From: JAFLCM01 sp964510955
GTDB lineage: Bacteria; Planctomycetota; Phycisphaerae; Phycisphaerales; UBA1924
Direction: 5' to 3'
Length of the DNA stretch: 61,806 nucleotides
Assembly (NCBI GenBank): GCA_964510955.1
Contig: CAZEDW010000023.1
Span: 1-61,806, forward strand
The position numbers and the translations under genes were made by a program. Shown one piece after another: positions 8,640-17,739 of this stretch. Under the pieces are notes generated by a model. The model was not told where the DNA came from. It searched no databases and saw only the letters and a list, made by a program, of their open reading frames with translations. The number at the start of each line of letters is the position of its first letter. The first letter of the stretch is position 1.

Positions 8640-9656
8640 TCAGTGCGGTGACTTCTCAGAGTTGTCGTCCGCCTCGGCGTGCGCGGGTTCGGCGGCCTTG
8701 GGATCGGGGGTTCCGCTTTCGGGCTTGCCGGGCTTCTCGGATTGCTTGGTCTTGGAGGCCACGGGCTTGGCCTCGGCCTGCGACGAGGGCGTCTCAGTGG
8801 GGTTCTTCTCGGTCGAGGTCTTGCTCAGCAGCGCGCTCTGCCCGGGGTGCTCGCCGAGGAACCGGACCGTGCCGGTGTTGAGGTCATAGATCGCGCCGAC
8901 GACTTCGAGCTTGTTCGAGTTCACCAGCCCGCGCAGTTCTTCGCTGGAAGTCAGCATGTCCTCGATGCTCTTCCAGACGTTGGCGCGCACCACGATCGGC
9001 GCGAGCTGGTCGGGCTTGAGCTCGGGGTACTGGGCGCGGGTCTGATCGACGCTGGGCTGGATGCGCTTGAGGAGTTTGCTGACGGCGCCGTGGGTCTCGG
9101 CGCCGCTGGCGGCGGCGGCGACGGCGCCGCACCCGGTGTGCCCCATGACCACCAGCAGCGGGGTGTTGAGGTGCCCGCAGCCGTACTCGATCGTGCCGGT
9201 CTCGTCGGTGCCGGCGACGTTGCCCGCCACACGGACGACGAACAGGTCGCCCACGCCGCGGTCAAAGACGCGCTCGACGGGGATCCGCGAATCGGCGCAC
9301 GTCAGGATGGTGGCGAAGGGGTGCTGGCCCGAAGCGACCTCGCTGATGCGGTCGGAGCCGCAGTTGGGGTTCTGCGGCTGGCCGGAGGTGAACCGGGTGT
9401 TGCCCTCGGTCAGCCACTTCATGGCTTCCTCGGGGCTGGGGGCGTTCTTGGTGTCGGCGGGAGCGGCCTTGGACGCGGGCGCTTCGTTGCTCTTGGCGGC
9501 CTTGGAACCGGCGTTCACGGGCGCGGCGGGCGTGGTCGCCTTGGTCGACGGCGGCTCGCTGGGCGTGCCGTGCCCGGGGTTGCCGGCCCACGCGCCGGGC
9601 GTGACCAGCAGAGTCGTCGAGAGCGTGAGGCAGGGGATCAGGTTCGGTTTGCGCAT
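8640..9656 (-). CDS. exported beta-class carbonic anhydrase
   Basis: Interconverts CO2 and bicarbonate. The ATG at 9656 is preceded by GGAG and begins a signal peptide (LIPCLTLSTTLLVTPGAWA), so the enzyme is periplasmic or secreted. The zinc ligands of the beta class are all present: Cys120 with Asp122-Ser-Arg124 (TCADSRIP) and His173-x2-Cys176 (GHTGCGAV). Low-complexity Ala/Pro/Lys-rich arms flank the domain: about 50 residues after the signal peptide and about 70 at the C-terminus (Lys-, Glu- and Pro-rich). Exported beta enzymes are less common than cytoplasmic ones. 290 bases separate it from the next gene on this strand. Confidence 0.9.
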   Translation of the reverse strand: MRKPNLIPCLTLSTTLLVTPGAWAGNPGHGTPSEPPSTKATTPAAPVNAGSKAAKSNEAPASKAAPADTKNAPSPEEAMKWLTEGNTRFTSGQPQNPNCGSDRISEVASGQHPFATILTCADSRIPVERVFDRGVGDLFVVRVAGNVAGTDETGTIEYGCGHLNTPLLVVMGHTGCGAVAAAASGAETHGAVSKLLKRIQPSVDQTRAQYPELKPDQLAPIVVRANVWKSIEDMLTSSEELRGLVNSNKLEVVGAIYDLNTGTVRFLGEHPGQSALLSKTSTEKNPTETPSSQAEAKPVASKTKQSEKPGKPESGTPDPKAAEPAHAEADDNSEKSPH

Positions 9657-9815
9657 GGCGAATCGCTCCATTGTGGACAAGGTGTCCGGGTTTTATCGAC
9701 CCCGCCCCGGCGCAACTGAACCACCGCGGGGCGCAGGCCGGCGAATCTCCCCGGCTCGGGGTGCCGCGACAGGTCCGGCTTGCGGGCGCGGCGACCATGT
9801 GGCTACGCTCGCGTC

Positions 9816-10277
9816 ATGGCACGCGGCTGGATAACTCTCGCGGGCGTTGGTCTGGTGGTGCTCGGCGCCGGCGGGTGTGCGTCGGGCCGGGAGGTCCGCC
9901 TGCGCGTCGAGCGGGTCGACCAGGCGGGCCGGATAACGCCGCTGGCGATGGCGTTTGTTCAGGCGGTCCCGCTCAACGCCTCGCCGGTCCCGCTGCCGTT
10001 GAGCCTTGAGACCGTCGATGAGGCGCTGACGGCGTCGGCCAGCTCCGGGTTCACCGACGCCCGGGGCGAGTTCCGATTCCGCATGGGCGGTCGGCGCCCG
10101 CATGATCTGACGGTGTCGTGCCCCGCGAGCCCGGACCTGCCGCCGGGAGCGCCGGCGTGGCGCGGCAGGATCGATACCGACGGGCGGATCGAACCGATAA
10201 CGGATCAGGTCATCCCTGAAGCACCGCCCCTGCGCGTGACCGCGCTCGGCGCGCCCACGTCGAGCTCCAAACCATGA
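9816..10277 (+). CDS. small putative lipoprotein
   Basis: 153 residues. The ATG at 9816 starts a signal sequence ending in LGAGGC, a lipobox-like site with Cys as the first mature residue. The mature part contains a short beta-sandwich-like segment (FTDARGEFRFRMGGRRPHDLTVSCPA) reminiscent of carboxypeptidase-regulatory or transthyretin-like folds, but the match is weak. Its TGA overlaps the next gene's ATG (ATGA at 10274-10277), implying translational coupling. Function unknown. Confidence 0.6.
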   Translation: MARGWITLAGVGLVVLGAGGCASGREVRLRVERVDQAGRITPLAMAFVQAVPLNASPVPLPLSLETVDEALTASASSGFTDARGEFRFRMGGRRPHDLTVSCPASPDLPPGAPAWRGRIDTDGRIEPITDQVIPEAPPLRVTALGAPTSSSKP

Positions 10278-11344
10278 CGAACCGGCGACAACCAACCGGC
10301 CACTGGGTACCCGCCGCCCGCGTGCTGTGTGCGCTGCTGCTGGCGGTCGGGGTGTCGCGAGGCGCCGAGCCCGAAGCGCGGCGTGCCGCGAGCGTGCCGG
10401 GCGGGCACGGCGCGCCCGTTGCCAAGCGCAAGCTGCTCCGCGAGGGGACCTTTCTGGTGGACCGCCAGGGCTGGCTCCGCCCGGTGGGCGCCGGTCGATG
10501 GGCGTTTGTGTTCGACACGACCGAGGACGGCGTGACCGACCCGCCCATGGCGGTGATGCCGAGCCTCAAGCTCGCCGAGATGCGCCGGACGGTCGAAGCC
10601 CGCCCGGAAACCGTCACCTTCCGCGTGAGCGGCACGGTGTACGTCTACAAGGGGCGCAACTACCTTCAACCGACCTTCTTCACGACGCTCTCGGGCGAGG
10701 TTGATTCGACCAAGCCCGTTTCGGTTGGGGGCTCCGGGGGCTCCAAGCCCGGTGAGTCGGCGCAGAACGCCAAGCCGCCGAGCCAGGACATCCCCAAGGG
10801 CAAAGACATGTCCGCTGCGGAGGCGGACGAGACGCGGCGATCGCTGGATGATCTCTTCGGGCACGACGCGGGCGATCAGAACGACCCCGAGTCGCTGCTG
10901 CACCGAGTCGACAAGGCGACACCCAAGCAGTCGGTGCCGAGGCCGCAGACCGCCTCGGCGAATCCCAAAACCGAGGAAAACGCCTCACCGCTTGTCCGTG
11001 AGGGGCAGTCCACGCCGGCGCGGCGCGGGCGCCTGCTCCGCGGCTCGGCGGGCGAGTTGCTGTTCGTGCCGGATAACGGGACCAGCGCCGCATCACCGGC
11101 CCCGACCGGCGACTCCGCGGCCGTCGCCGACGCGTCGGCGGCTCAGCCCAAGCCGCGCGCCGGGATGCGTCTGCTGCCCTGCCTGAATCTGCAAGAGATG
11201 GAGCGGCTGTGCAAGGGGAGCTCGGTGCCGGTGCAGTTCAAGGTCGCGGGCACGGTGGCGGTCTACGAGGGCGTCAACTACCTGCTGCCGACCATGTACC
11301 TCGTGGAAAGCGATCGCGAGGGCAACCTCACCCCGGCTCAGTAG
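10274..11344 (+). CDS. secreted protein with an internally duplicated module, function unknown
   Basis: 356 residues. A signal peptide (ARVLCALLLAVGVSRGAEP) is followed by two copies of one module joined by a polar linker of roughly 120 residues. In copy 1 the core is TFRVSGTVYVYKGRNYLQPT; in copy 2 it is QFKVAGTVAVYEGVNYLLPT. Each copy is preceded by a Lys/Arg-Leu-Leu-Arg-x-Gly element (KLLREGTFLV, RLLRGSAGELLFV) and by an LxLxEMxR/ERx segment. It is translationally coupled to the lipoprotein gene and ends 31 bases before the glycogen synthase gene, so the three may form one transcript. No family recognised. Confidence 0.65.
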   Translation: MTNRRQPTGHWVPAARVLCALLLAVGVSRGAEPEARRAASVPGGHGAPVAKRKLLREGTFLVDRQGWLRPVGAGRWAFVFDTTEDGVTDPPMAVMPSLKLAEMRRTVEARPETVTFRVSGTVYVYKGRNYLQPTFFTTLSGEVDSTKPVSVGGSGGSKPGESAQNAKPPSQDIPKGKDMSAAEADETRRSLDDLFGHDAGDQNDPESLLHRVDKATPKQSVPRPQTASANPKTEENASPLVREGQSTPARRGRLLRGSAGELLFVPDNGTSAASPAPTGDSAAVADASAAQPKPRAGMRLLPCLNLQEMERLCKGSSVPVQFKVAGTVAVYEGVNYLLPTMYLVESDREGNLTPAQ

Positions 11345-11375
11345 CCGCCCGAGCCGCGTGTGATATCTTGCGGGG

Positions 11376-13286
11376 GTGAGCCTCAGCGGCAAGACCACCA
11401 AGCCGGCACGCGCACGCCTGGCGGCGGGAGCTTCGGTTGCGCCGCCCGCGGTCAGCGCGCCGGCACCGATCGAGCCCGATCGCGCGCCGCCGGGCAGCCT
11501 GCTGCTGGAAATCTCCACCGAGGTCTGCAACCAGGTGGGCGGCATCTACCAGGTGCTGCGATCCAAGGCGTCGGCGATGGTGGCGCGCTGGGACGACCAC
11601 TACGTGCTGGTGGGGCCGTACGAGCAGCGCCGGGCGGAGGTGGAGTTTGAGGCGCGGACGCCGACGGGGTGGATGAAGCAGGTTGTCGAGCTGCTGGCCT
11701 CCCAGGGTTTGAACGTGCACTACGGGCGCTGGCTCGTGCCGGGGAATCCGCGCTGCCTGCTCCTGGAGCACCACCTGCCGACCGCGGAGATCGACCGCGT
11801 GAAGTACCGGCTGTGGAAGGACCACCAGATCGAGTGCCCGGCCGGCGACGGGGTGGTGGACACCGCCGTCAGCTTCGGTGAGGGCGTGCGGCGCGTGCTC
11901 GGGGCGGTGTGCCACGTTTCCAACACGCACAAGAACCCCGAGAAACGCCGCGTTCTGGCCCATTTCCACGAGTGGCTGGGGAGCCTGGCGATCCCCATGG
12001 CGCGGCAGGACCGGATGCCGGTGACGTGCGTGTTCACGACCCACGCGACGCTGCTGGGGCGCTACATCGCGTCCAACGAGGAGAACTTCTACGACACGCT
12101 TTCGGGCCGCAACCACGAGGTCGAGGCCGACCGGTACAACATCCGTTGCCAGCACCGGATGGAGCGGGCCTGCGCCCACGGCGCGCACGTGTTCACCACG
12201 GTCAGCCCGGTCACGGGCGAGGAGTGCGCCGCGCTGCTGGGCAGGGCGGTGGACATGGTGCTGCCCAACGGCCTCGACATCGCGCGCTACGACGTCGGCC
12301 ACGAGTTCCAGACGCTGCACGCGACGTTCAAGGAGCGCATCCACCGCTTCACGATGGCGCACTTCTTCCCCAGCTATCCGATGGAGCTGGACCGCACCAT
12401 CTACATGTTCACCAGCGGGCGGTTCGAGCCGCGGAACAAGGGGTTTGACCTGTGCCTGGAGGCGCTGGCGCGGCTGAACGCGCAGGTGCGCGCGTTCGGC
12501 ATCCCGGTGAATGTCGTGTTCTTCATCGTCACCAACCGCCCCGTGAGGTTCATGCTCCCGGACGTGCTCCAGAGCGCCGGCGTGCTGGGGGAGCTGCGGG
12601 AGGTCTGCTCGGCCATCGCCCACGACATCGAGGCCAAGCTGTTCCCCCTGGCCGCCGCCGGGCAGCGGGCCAACGTCGATCACCTGGTGGACCCCTACTG
12701 GGCGGTGCGGTACCGGCGCACGCAGCAGGCCCTGCGCCGCTCGGGGCTCCCGCCCGTGGTGACCCACGCGGTCGAGCACGAGGCGACCGACCCGGTTCTG
12801 AACTACATCCGGCAGCTCCGGCTGTTCAACCGGCCGGACGATCCGGTGAAGGTGGTGTACCACCCCCAGTTCATCACGTCGACCAACCCGCTGTGGGGCA
12901 TCGAGTACGAGCAGTTCGTCCGCGGGTGCCACTTGGGGGTCTTCCCCAGCGCCTATGAGCCGTGGGGGTACACCCCGCTGGAGTGCGCGGCCCTGGGCGT
13001 GCCGGCGGTCACCAGCGATCTGGCGGGGTTCGGGCGGTACATCCAGGAGAAGTACCCGGACCACGACGACTGGGGCCTGAACGTGCTGAAACGGCGCGGC
13101 AGGAGCTATCACGACGCTGCCGCTGATCTGGCGAGGTGGATGCTGGCGTATTGCCGTCTGGACCGCAAGGGCCGGATCGACCTGCGGAACCGGGTGCAGC
13201 GGCAGAGCGAGTTGTTTGACTGGGGGCGGCTGGCCCGCGCGTACCACAGGGCGCACGACCTGGCCCTTGAGAAGTCTGCTGTCTGA
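11376..13286 (+). CDS. GT3-family (eukaryote-type) glycogen synthase
   Basis: 636 residues from a GTG start. It transfers glucose from a nucleotide sugar to alpha-1,4-glucan. GT3 signatures are in order: EVCNQVGGIYQVLRSKA, HYVLVGPYEQ, HFHEWLGSLAIP, VFTTHATLLGRYI, PNGLDIARYDV, GRFEPRNKGFDLCLEALARLN, and the acceptor-side block PSAYEPWGYTPLECAALGVP. This is the yeast/animal Gsy-like family, not the bacterial GT5 GlgA. The first 40 residues are an Ala/Pro-rich extension. No branching or debranching enzyme lies nearby. Specificity for UDP- or ADP-glucose cannot be read from the sequence. Confidence 0.88.
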   Translation: MSLSGKTTKPARARLAAGASVAPPAVSAPAPIEPDRAPPGSLLLEISTEVCNQVGGIYQVLRSKASAMVARWDDHYVLVGPYEQRRAEVEFEARTPTGWMKQVVELLASQGLNVHYGRWLVPGNPRCLLLEHHLPTAEIDRVKYRLWKDHQIECPAGDGVVDTAVSFGEGVRRVLGAVCHVSNTHKNPEKRRVLAHFHEWLGSLAIPMARQDRMPVTCVFTTHATLLGRYIASNEENFYDTLSGRNHEVEADRYNIRCQHRMERACAHGAHVFTTVSPVTGEECAALLGRAVDMVLPNGLDIARYDVGHEFQTLHATFKERIHRFTMAHFFPSYPMELDRTIYMFTSGRFEPRNKGFDLCLEALARLNAQVRAFGIPVNVVFFIVTNRPVRFMLPDVLQSAGVLGELREVCSAIAHDIEAKLFPLAAAGQRANVDHLVDPYWAVRYRRTQQALRRSGLPPVVTHAVEHEATDPVLNYIRQLRLFNRPDDPVKVVYHPQFITSTNPLWGIEYEQFVRGCHLGVFPSAYEPWGYTPLECAALGVPAVTSDLAGFGRYIQEKYPDHDDWGLNVLKRRGRSYHDAAADLARWMLAYCRLDRKGRIDLRNRVQRQSELFDWGRLARAYHRAHDLALEKSAV

Positions 13287-13380
13287 GTTGACCTTCACGG
13301 CTGATGCGGGCGATGTCCTGACCACAGGGGGGCGGCACCCCGGGCTGGGGCTGCTCTGCGCGGCTTGATGCTTTGTGAAG

Positions 13381-13419
13381 ATCAAAAAGAACAGAGGCGG
13401 CCGCATGAGCGACCGCCTC
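13381..13419 (-). terminator. Rho-independent terminator of the P-domain protein gene
   Basis: On the minus strand an 11-bp stem, GAGGCGGTCGC / GCGGCCGCCTC (one mismatch or wobble), with loop TCAT, is followed by the T-rich run TGTTCTTTTTGAT. It lies about 30 bases beyond the stop of the gene at 13450-14094. Confidence 0.8.
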
Positions 13420-13449
13420 CGTTGATTTGCAAGTGCTCAGTCGGCCGTA

Positions 13450-14094
13450 TTAGCGGCGGCGACGGAGGCCGGCCAGGCCGGCGAGGCCGAAGAGGGAAGC
13501 CGCGCCGGGGGTCGGGGTGAGGTTGAGGGTCCAGCTCGCGACGGTGCCGGTGTCGCCACCCGCGCCGTCGGTGATCTTCAGGGTCCAGTTGCCGAGCGAA
13601 CCGGTGCCGCCGAAGGTGCCGAGCATCGCGACGCGCTGATAGGCGAACGCGCCGGTACGGGTGTGGGCCTCGTAGGTGCCGTTGGCGACCGGAGCGGTCG
13701 AGCCAGCGGTGGCAGCGGCGGTCCAGATGTTGTTGACCGAGCTGTCAGAGAAGGTGTAGGAGTTGGTGAAGTCGGAGCTGTCACCCACGCCGGTGGCGGT
13801 GGTCGAACCGATGCGGTTCATGATGGTGACGGTCCCGCCGGGGCCGGTCAGGGTCGCGACGAGGTCGCCGCACCAGGTGTGGCCGCCAGCGGCGCCGCCG
13901 GTGGTGGCGGGCCAGGTGATGGTCACCGACATGTCGGTGATGCTGAACGCATCGGGGACGACGATGGTGCTGCTGTTGCCGGCGGCGTTGTTGTCGGGGA
14001 TCGCGAAGCCGCCACCGACGTACGCGGGACGAGCAGCCGCGGTCGTCGCGAGACCAGCAACCGCCACCAAGCTCAGCACAGAAATCTTCCGCAT
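13450..14094 (-). CDS. PEP-CTERM-like secreted protein with a proprotein-convertase P-type domain
   Basis: 214 residues. A strong AGGAGG site precedes the ATG. The signal peptide is ISVLSLVAVAGLATTAAA. The body reads as a P-domain beta sandwich: ITDMSVTITWPA, GDLVATLTGPGGTVTIMNR, then GTYEAHTRTG and LGNWTLKITDGAGGDTGTVASW, which is the classic P-domain end. The tail TPGAASLFGLAGLAGLRRRR is a PEP-CTERM-like sorting signal. A terminator follows the gene and a 16-bp palindrome lies in its leader. It is probably a cell-surface or matrix protein. Confidence 0.8.
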   Translation of the reverse strand: MRKISVLSLVAVAGLATTAAARPAYVGGGFAIPDNNAAGNSSTIVVPDAFSITDMSVTITWPATTGGAAGGHTWCGDLVATLTGPGGTVTIMNRIGSTTATGVGDSSDFTNSYTFSDSSVNNIWTAAATAGSTAPVANGTYEAHTRTGAFAYQRVAMLGTFGGTGSLGNWTLKITDGAGGDTGTVASWTLNLTPTPGAASLFGLAGLAGLRRRR

Positions 14095-14624
14095 GTTCCT
14101 ATTCCTCCTCTTGTCTGTTGCCTTCGCCTTGCGGGCGATCCCGATTTCGGGTCGGCCGACCCGGTTTTCAGAGGCCCTGGCGAGGCAACAGCACCGATAG
14201 AACGCCAGAACCTGGAAACCGCACTTGGAACCCGGTACTGCACGAGCGGTACGGGGAAATCACTTACGGCTGTCGGCGAAACCGAGCCCGCCGACTCACG
14301 GACGAACAAGTTGTTGAGGGGTCGACGTGTCTCGATTCCCTCTGTCGTACACAACCGGGTGGTTCCTAGGCCGCCCAGTTTCAGGCGCAAGCGCCCGACG
14401 ACACTTTGGAATATACCCCGGATTCCGGTCGTTCCAAACGGTTTTTGCGGATTTTGTGCGACGGGAGTCAAAATTTGGTCGCAACCAGCCTCGAACTCCT
14501 TCACGAACGGCTTTGGGTAGCATTTCCCCCGGCATGATTCGGTCCGCCGCGGCACCTTGCCTTGCCTCTGTTCCGACGCTTCGCGGCAAGACCCGCCCCG
14601 TCGATCGCCCAACCGGGAGCAGCC
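14095..14624. other. 530-base divergent intergenic region with inverted repeats
   Basis: No coding frame with a credible start is seen. It separates the minus-strand P-domain gene from the plus-strand VWA gene and must hold both promoters. Visible structure: a perfect 16-bp palindrome CGGGTCGGCCGACCCG at 14148-14163, in the leader of the P-domain gene, and a second inverted repeat built on CCCGGTAC ... GTACGGGG around 14231-14256. The stretch 14400-14520 is somewhat AT-richer than its surroundings. Confidence 0.5.
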
Positions 14625-16685
14625 CTGATCTTCCTGAGTCCCATGTCCGGTGTTCTGCTGGGGGGTCTGGCCGCGGTCGGCCTGATCGCGTTCTATTGCC
14701 TGAAACTCCGGCGGCTGCCGGTTCGGGTCAGCACCACGGCCTTCTGGGAGTCGGCGGTGCGCGACCTGCAGGCCAACGCTCCTCTTCGGCTGCTCCGCAC
14801 CTCGTGGCTGCTGCTGCTCCACGCGTTGATCGCGGCCAGCCTGTGCATCGCGGCGGCTCGGCCCAGCCTTGACCTGCCCGATGCTCCGGGCGGCCGAACC
14901 GTCATTCTTCTTGATCTATCGGCGTCCATGAGCGCCGTGGATGCCCCTGACCCGGCCAGGCCGCAAGGGCGTCGGTCACGCCTGGAAGAGGCCCGCGAAG
15001 TGTGTGGGCGGATCATTGAAGACGCCGCCGCCGGGGCAGGGTCGGCCATGATCCTGGCCTTCGCGGCACGACCGGTCACGGTGGCCAACTTCACGCGGGA
15101 CGCCCAGCAGCTCCGCTCGGCGGTCGCTTCGGTGGCGGGCACGGATGAGCCGGCCAACTTCGACGCGGCATGGCAGGTCGCCTCGGCCCTGGCGGCCCCG
15201 AGCGGCTCGGACCCTTCCCCGGCCCGCATCGTGCTGGTTTCCGATGGATGCGTGGCGCTGTCCTCGAAGGCTATCGCCGCGTCCGGGGGTGCCGAACTGC
15301 ACCGGTTTTACAGGGTTGGGCCGGCGCCCGCCGAGGCCGGCACGGTCCACAACGTGGGGATTGTCGCCCTGAACGCGCAGCGGGACTTCCAGGACCCTGG
15401 GATGGTCCACGTTTTTGCGCGGCTGGTCTCGAGCGCCCGCCAGGCGTTGCAGGTTCCGGTTGAATGGAGCTGGACCCCGGGGTCGACCCCCGGCGGTACT
15501 GAGACGCCGGATCCCTCCGAGTCCCGGGGGGCGCGGGTGTTGGCGTTTGGGGCTGGGTCGCCTGACGTGCCCGGCGAGGCGTCCCTGTCGTTTGACCTCC
15601 GGACGAACCAGGGTGGGGTGGTGACGGTCCGCATCAACCGCCCTGATGCGTTGGCGGCGGACGATTCGGCGTCGGTGGTGCTTGCCGGGGCGCGCCGGCT
15701 GTCGATCGAGTTGGTGGAGGGGGTGGGGGTTGATTCGTCGCGGGATGGGCTGCGTGCCGCGCTGGAGACGTTGGAAGCGGGGACGTTGCGGGTGAAGTCG
15801 ATCAGCCAATACGAGGCCGCACCGGCATCGCCGGGGCTTGATTTGCTGGTTTTTGACGGGGCGCAGCCGTCGAGGCTGCCGCCTGGTGTACCGACGCTCA
15901 GCCTGGGGGCGGGCCTTCCCATCGCGGGCCTGCGGCTGGCGCAGGGTGGCGGGCCGGCAGGAGGGGGGATGGTCCCGTTCGTCCAGTGGGATCGCTCGCA
16001 CCCGGTGATGCGGTATCTGACGCTGGGGGAGGTCCGGCTGTCGCGGGACCGGTGGTTCGGGGTTGCCGAGGGCTCGGAGGCCGCCGGGGCCCAGCCGACC
16101 CCGGTGGCGTGGACCGCGTCGGGCCCGGCGATCCTGGTGCTGTACCGGTCCCGGACCCGGCACATCCTCGTCGCGCCCGGGTTGAACGAGTCGACGTGGG
16201 CGCGGGACCTTGGGTTTCCGACCTTTGTCGCCAACGCCGTGGATTACCTGACCCTCCGTGCTGAGCACGATGCGGGGAAGTGGTTCGCTGCGGGAGAAGC
16301 GGTCGAGGTTCCCGTCGACGATGGGGCCGGGGCGCCGGAGCAGGCTGCACAGGCGCAGTCGCTCGTCATGCGCGCCCCGGACGGCACGGTCGTTCGGAAG
16401 GTGGTGGCGGAGGTTGACGGGCGGTACCTGCTGGGAGCGGTCCCCAGAGCGGGGCTGTATCAAGTTGAGGAGGATGGCCGGGCGCGCCCCGTGGCGGTCA
16501 ACCTGTTGGATGCGACCGAGAGCGCCGCCCGCACGGTTGACCGGGTCGAGGTGGGGCGGCACGGCGCGAGCAGCGAAGCGGGGGCGGGGCGGGGCGCCAG
16601 GGAAGTGTGGAGCTGGTTCGTGGGGCTGGCGCTGGGGCTCTTGTGCGTTGAGTGGCTGCTGTTCGCGTGGCGGAGCCGGCTTTGA
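14625..16685 (+). CDS. BatA-like protein with VWA domain and two terminal membrane regions
   Basis: About 686 residues. The N-terminus IFLSPMSGVLLGGLAAVGL, followed by KLRRLPVRVSTTAFWES, matches the aerotolerance-regulator (BatA) N-terminal domain. A second helix (SWLLLLHALIAASLCIAAA) precedes a von Willebrand A domain with MIDAS-like DLSASMSA (about residues 97-104) and VLVSDG. The C-terminus has a further helix (VGLALGLLCVEWLLFAWRSRL). The start is inferred as CTG at 14625: GGGAG lies five bases upstream and the extra M-I-F-L-S-P fits the family. The first ATG is 14643; a TTG at 14562 is less likely. Bat proteins usually sit with MoxR; the MoxR gene here is about 9 kb away. Confidence 0.75.
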   Translation: MIFLSPMSGVLLGGLAAVGLIAFYCLKLRRLPVRVSTTAFWESAVRDLQANAPLRLLRTSWLLLLHALIAASLCIAAARPSLDLPDAPGGRTVILLDLSASMSAVDAPDPARPQGRRSRLEEAREVCGRIIEDAAAGAGSAMILAFAARPVTVANFTRDAQQLRSAVASVAGTDEPANFDAAWQVASALAAPSGSDPSPARIVLVSDGCVALSSKAIAASGGAELHRFYRVGPAPAEAGTVHNVGIVALNAQRDFQDPGMVHVFARLVSSARQALQVPVEWSWTPGSTPGGTETPDPSESRGARVLAFGAGSPDVPGEASLSFDLRTNQGGVVTVRINRPDALAADDSASVVLAGARRLSIELVEGVGVDSSRDGLRAALETLEAGTLRVKSISQYEAAPASPGLDLLVFDGAQPSRLPPGVPTLSLGAGLPIAGLRLAQGGGPAGGGMVPFVQWDRSHPVMRYLTLGEVRLSRDRWFGVAEGSEAAGAQPTPVAWTASGPAILVLYRSRTRHILVAPGLNESTWARDLGFPTFVANAVDYLTLRAEHDAGKWFAAGEAVEVPVDDGAGAPEQAAQAQSLVMRAPDGTVVRKVVAEVDGRYLLGAVPRAGLYQVEEDGRARPVAVNLLDATESAARTVDRVEVGRHGASSEAGAGRGAREVWSWFVGLALGLLCVEWLLFAWRSRL

Positions 16686-16739
16686 CCCCTTATCGTGGCG
16701 GATACGAACCCAGCAACAAGCCGATCCCCGGAGACATTC

Positions 16740-17666
16740 ATGCCTTACACGCCTTGCTTCGCCGCGGCGACGATCCTGCTCATGGTCGCGGGAACGGCCC
16801 CCGCCGGTGACACCCAGCCGCCGGCCCCGGAGCAGCAGACCCAGGACAAGGGAAACGGCTGGAGCGTGACGGTCTCGACCTCACCGACGTTTACCTTCCG
16901 TTCGGACCTGGAGGACAACGCGGGGCGCGTGAGCGTGTTCCGCAACGACGCCGGTGTGTCTCTGGCGGGCCCGGTGGGGGACCGGCTGAGGCTGACGTGG
17001 GGCGTCAGCGCGGGGTACGCCAACTATGACTTCAGCGGCTTCGGGCCGCTGGGCGGGGTGGAACCACTGGACAATGCGTACGAAGTAGGCAGCTCGCTGC
17101 TCGCGGTTTACAAGATTGATGACCAGTGGTCGGTCCTGGCGCGCGGGTCGGTGACATCGGGCTGGGCCGAGGACGGGTCGTTCGGCAACGGCGTCTGGGG
17201 CACCGGCGCCGCGGGGGTGGGTTACAAGTTCAGCGATTCGTTCAGCCTGGCGCTGGGCGGCGGGTTCATCACGCGGCTGGAGGACAACGTGGGGTTCCTG
17301 CCGCTGGTGGTGGTGAACTGGCGGATCAGCGACAAGCTCACGCTGGCGACCACGGGGGTCGGGCTGAAGCTGACGGGCACCCTGAGCGACAGCCTCAACG
17401 CGTACCTCCGCGCCGGCGGGGAGTTCCATCAGTACCGCCTCGATGACAACCTCGCCCCGCTGCCCAAGGGCGTCTTGAACGACACCCGCGTGCCGGTGGG
17501 CGTCGGGCTTGAATGGAAATCCTGCGGCGGGTTGACGCTCGGCGTGGAGGGCGGTGCGATCGTGTATCAGCAGTACGAGCTCCGCGACAACGACGGTCAC
17601 CGTGTGGACCGCACCGAGACCGATCCGGCGGCCTACATCGGGGGCTCGGTTTCGTTCAGGTTCTAG
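16740..17666 (+). CDS. outer-membrane beta-barrel protein (DUF6268-like)
   Basis: 308 residues from the ATG at 16740. A signal peptide (FAAATILLMVAGTAPAGD) is followed by alternating amphipathic strands throughout (LTWGVSAGYANYDFSGF, SVLARGSVTSGW, LTLGVEGGAIVYQQYEL). It ends in SVSFRF with a C-terminal Phe, the signal recognised by the BAM machinery. A bamA gene is present at 42-44.6 kb. The overall pattern is like DUF6268 outer-membrane proteins common in planctomycetes; transport role unknown. Confidence 0.7.
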   Translation: MPYTPCFAAATILLMVAGTAPAGDTQPPAPEQQTQDKGNGWSVTVSTSPTFTFRSDLEDNAGRVSVFRNDAGVSLAGPVGDRLRLTWGVSAGYANYDFSGFGPLGGVEPLDNAYEVGSSLLAVYKIDDQWSVLARGSVTSGWAEDGSFGNGVWGTGAAGVGYKFSDSFSLALGGGFITRLEDNVGFLPLVVVNWRISDKLTLATTGVGLKLTGTLSDSLNAYLRAGGEFHQYRLDDNLAPLPKGVLNDTRVPVGVGLEWKSCGGLTLGVEGGAIVYQQYELRDNDGHRVDRTETDPAAYIGGSVSFRF

Positions 17667-17739
17667 AGTTGAGCGGTATCTCCGCGGAGGCGCGACGAAC
17701 GCGGCGAGACAGAATGGGCTCAATCCTGGACCAGGAATC

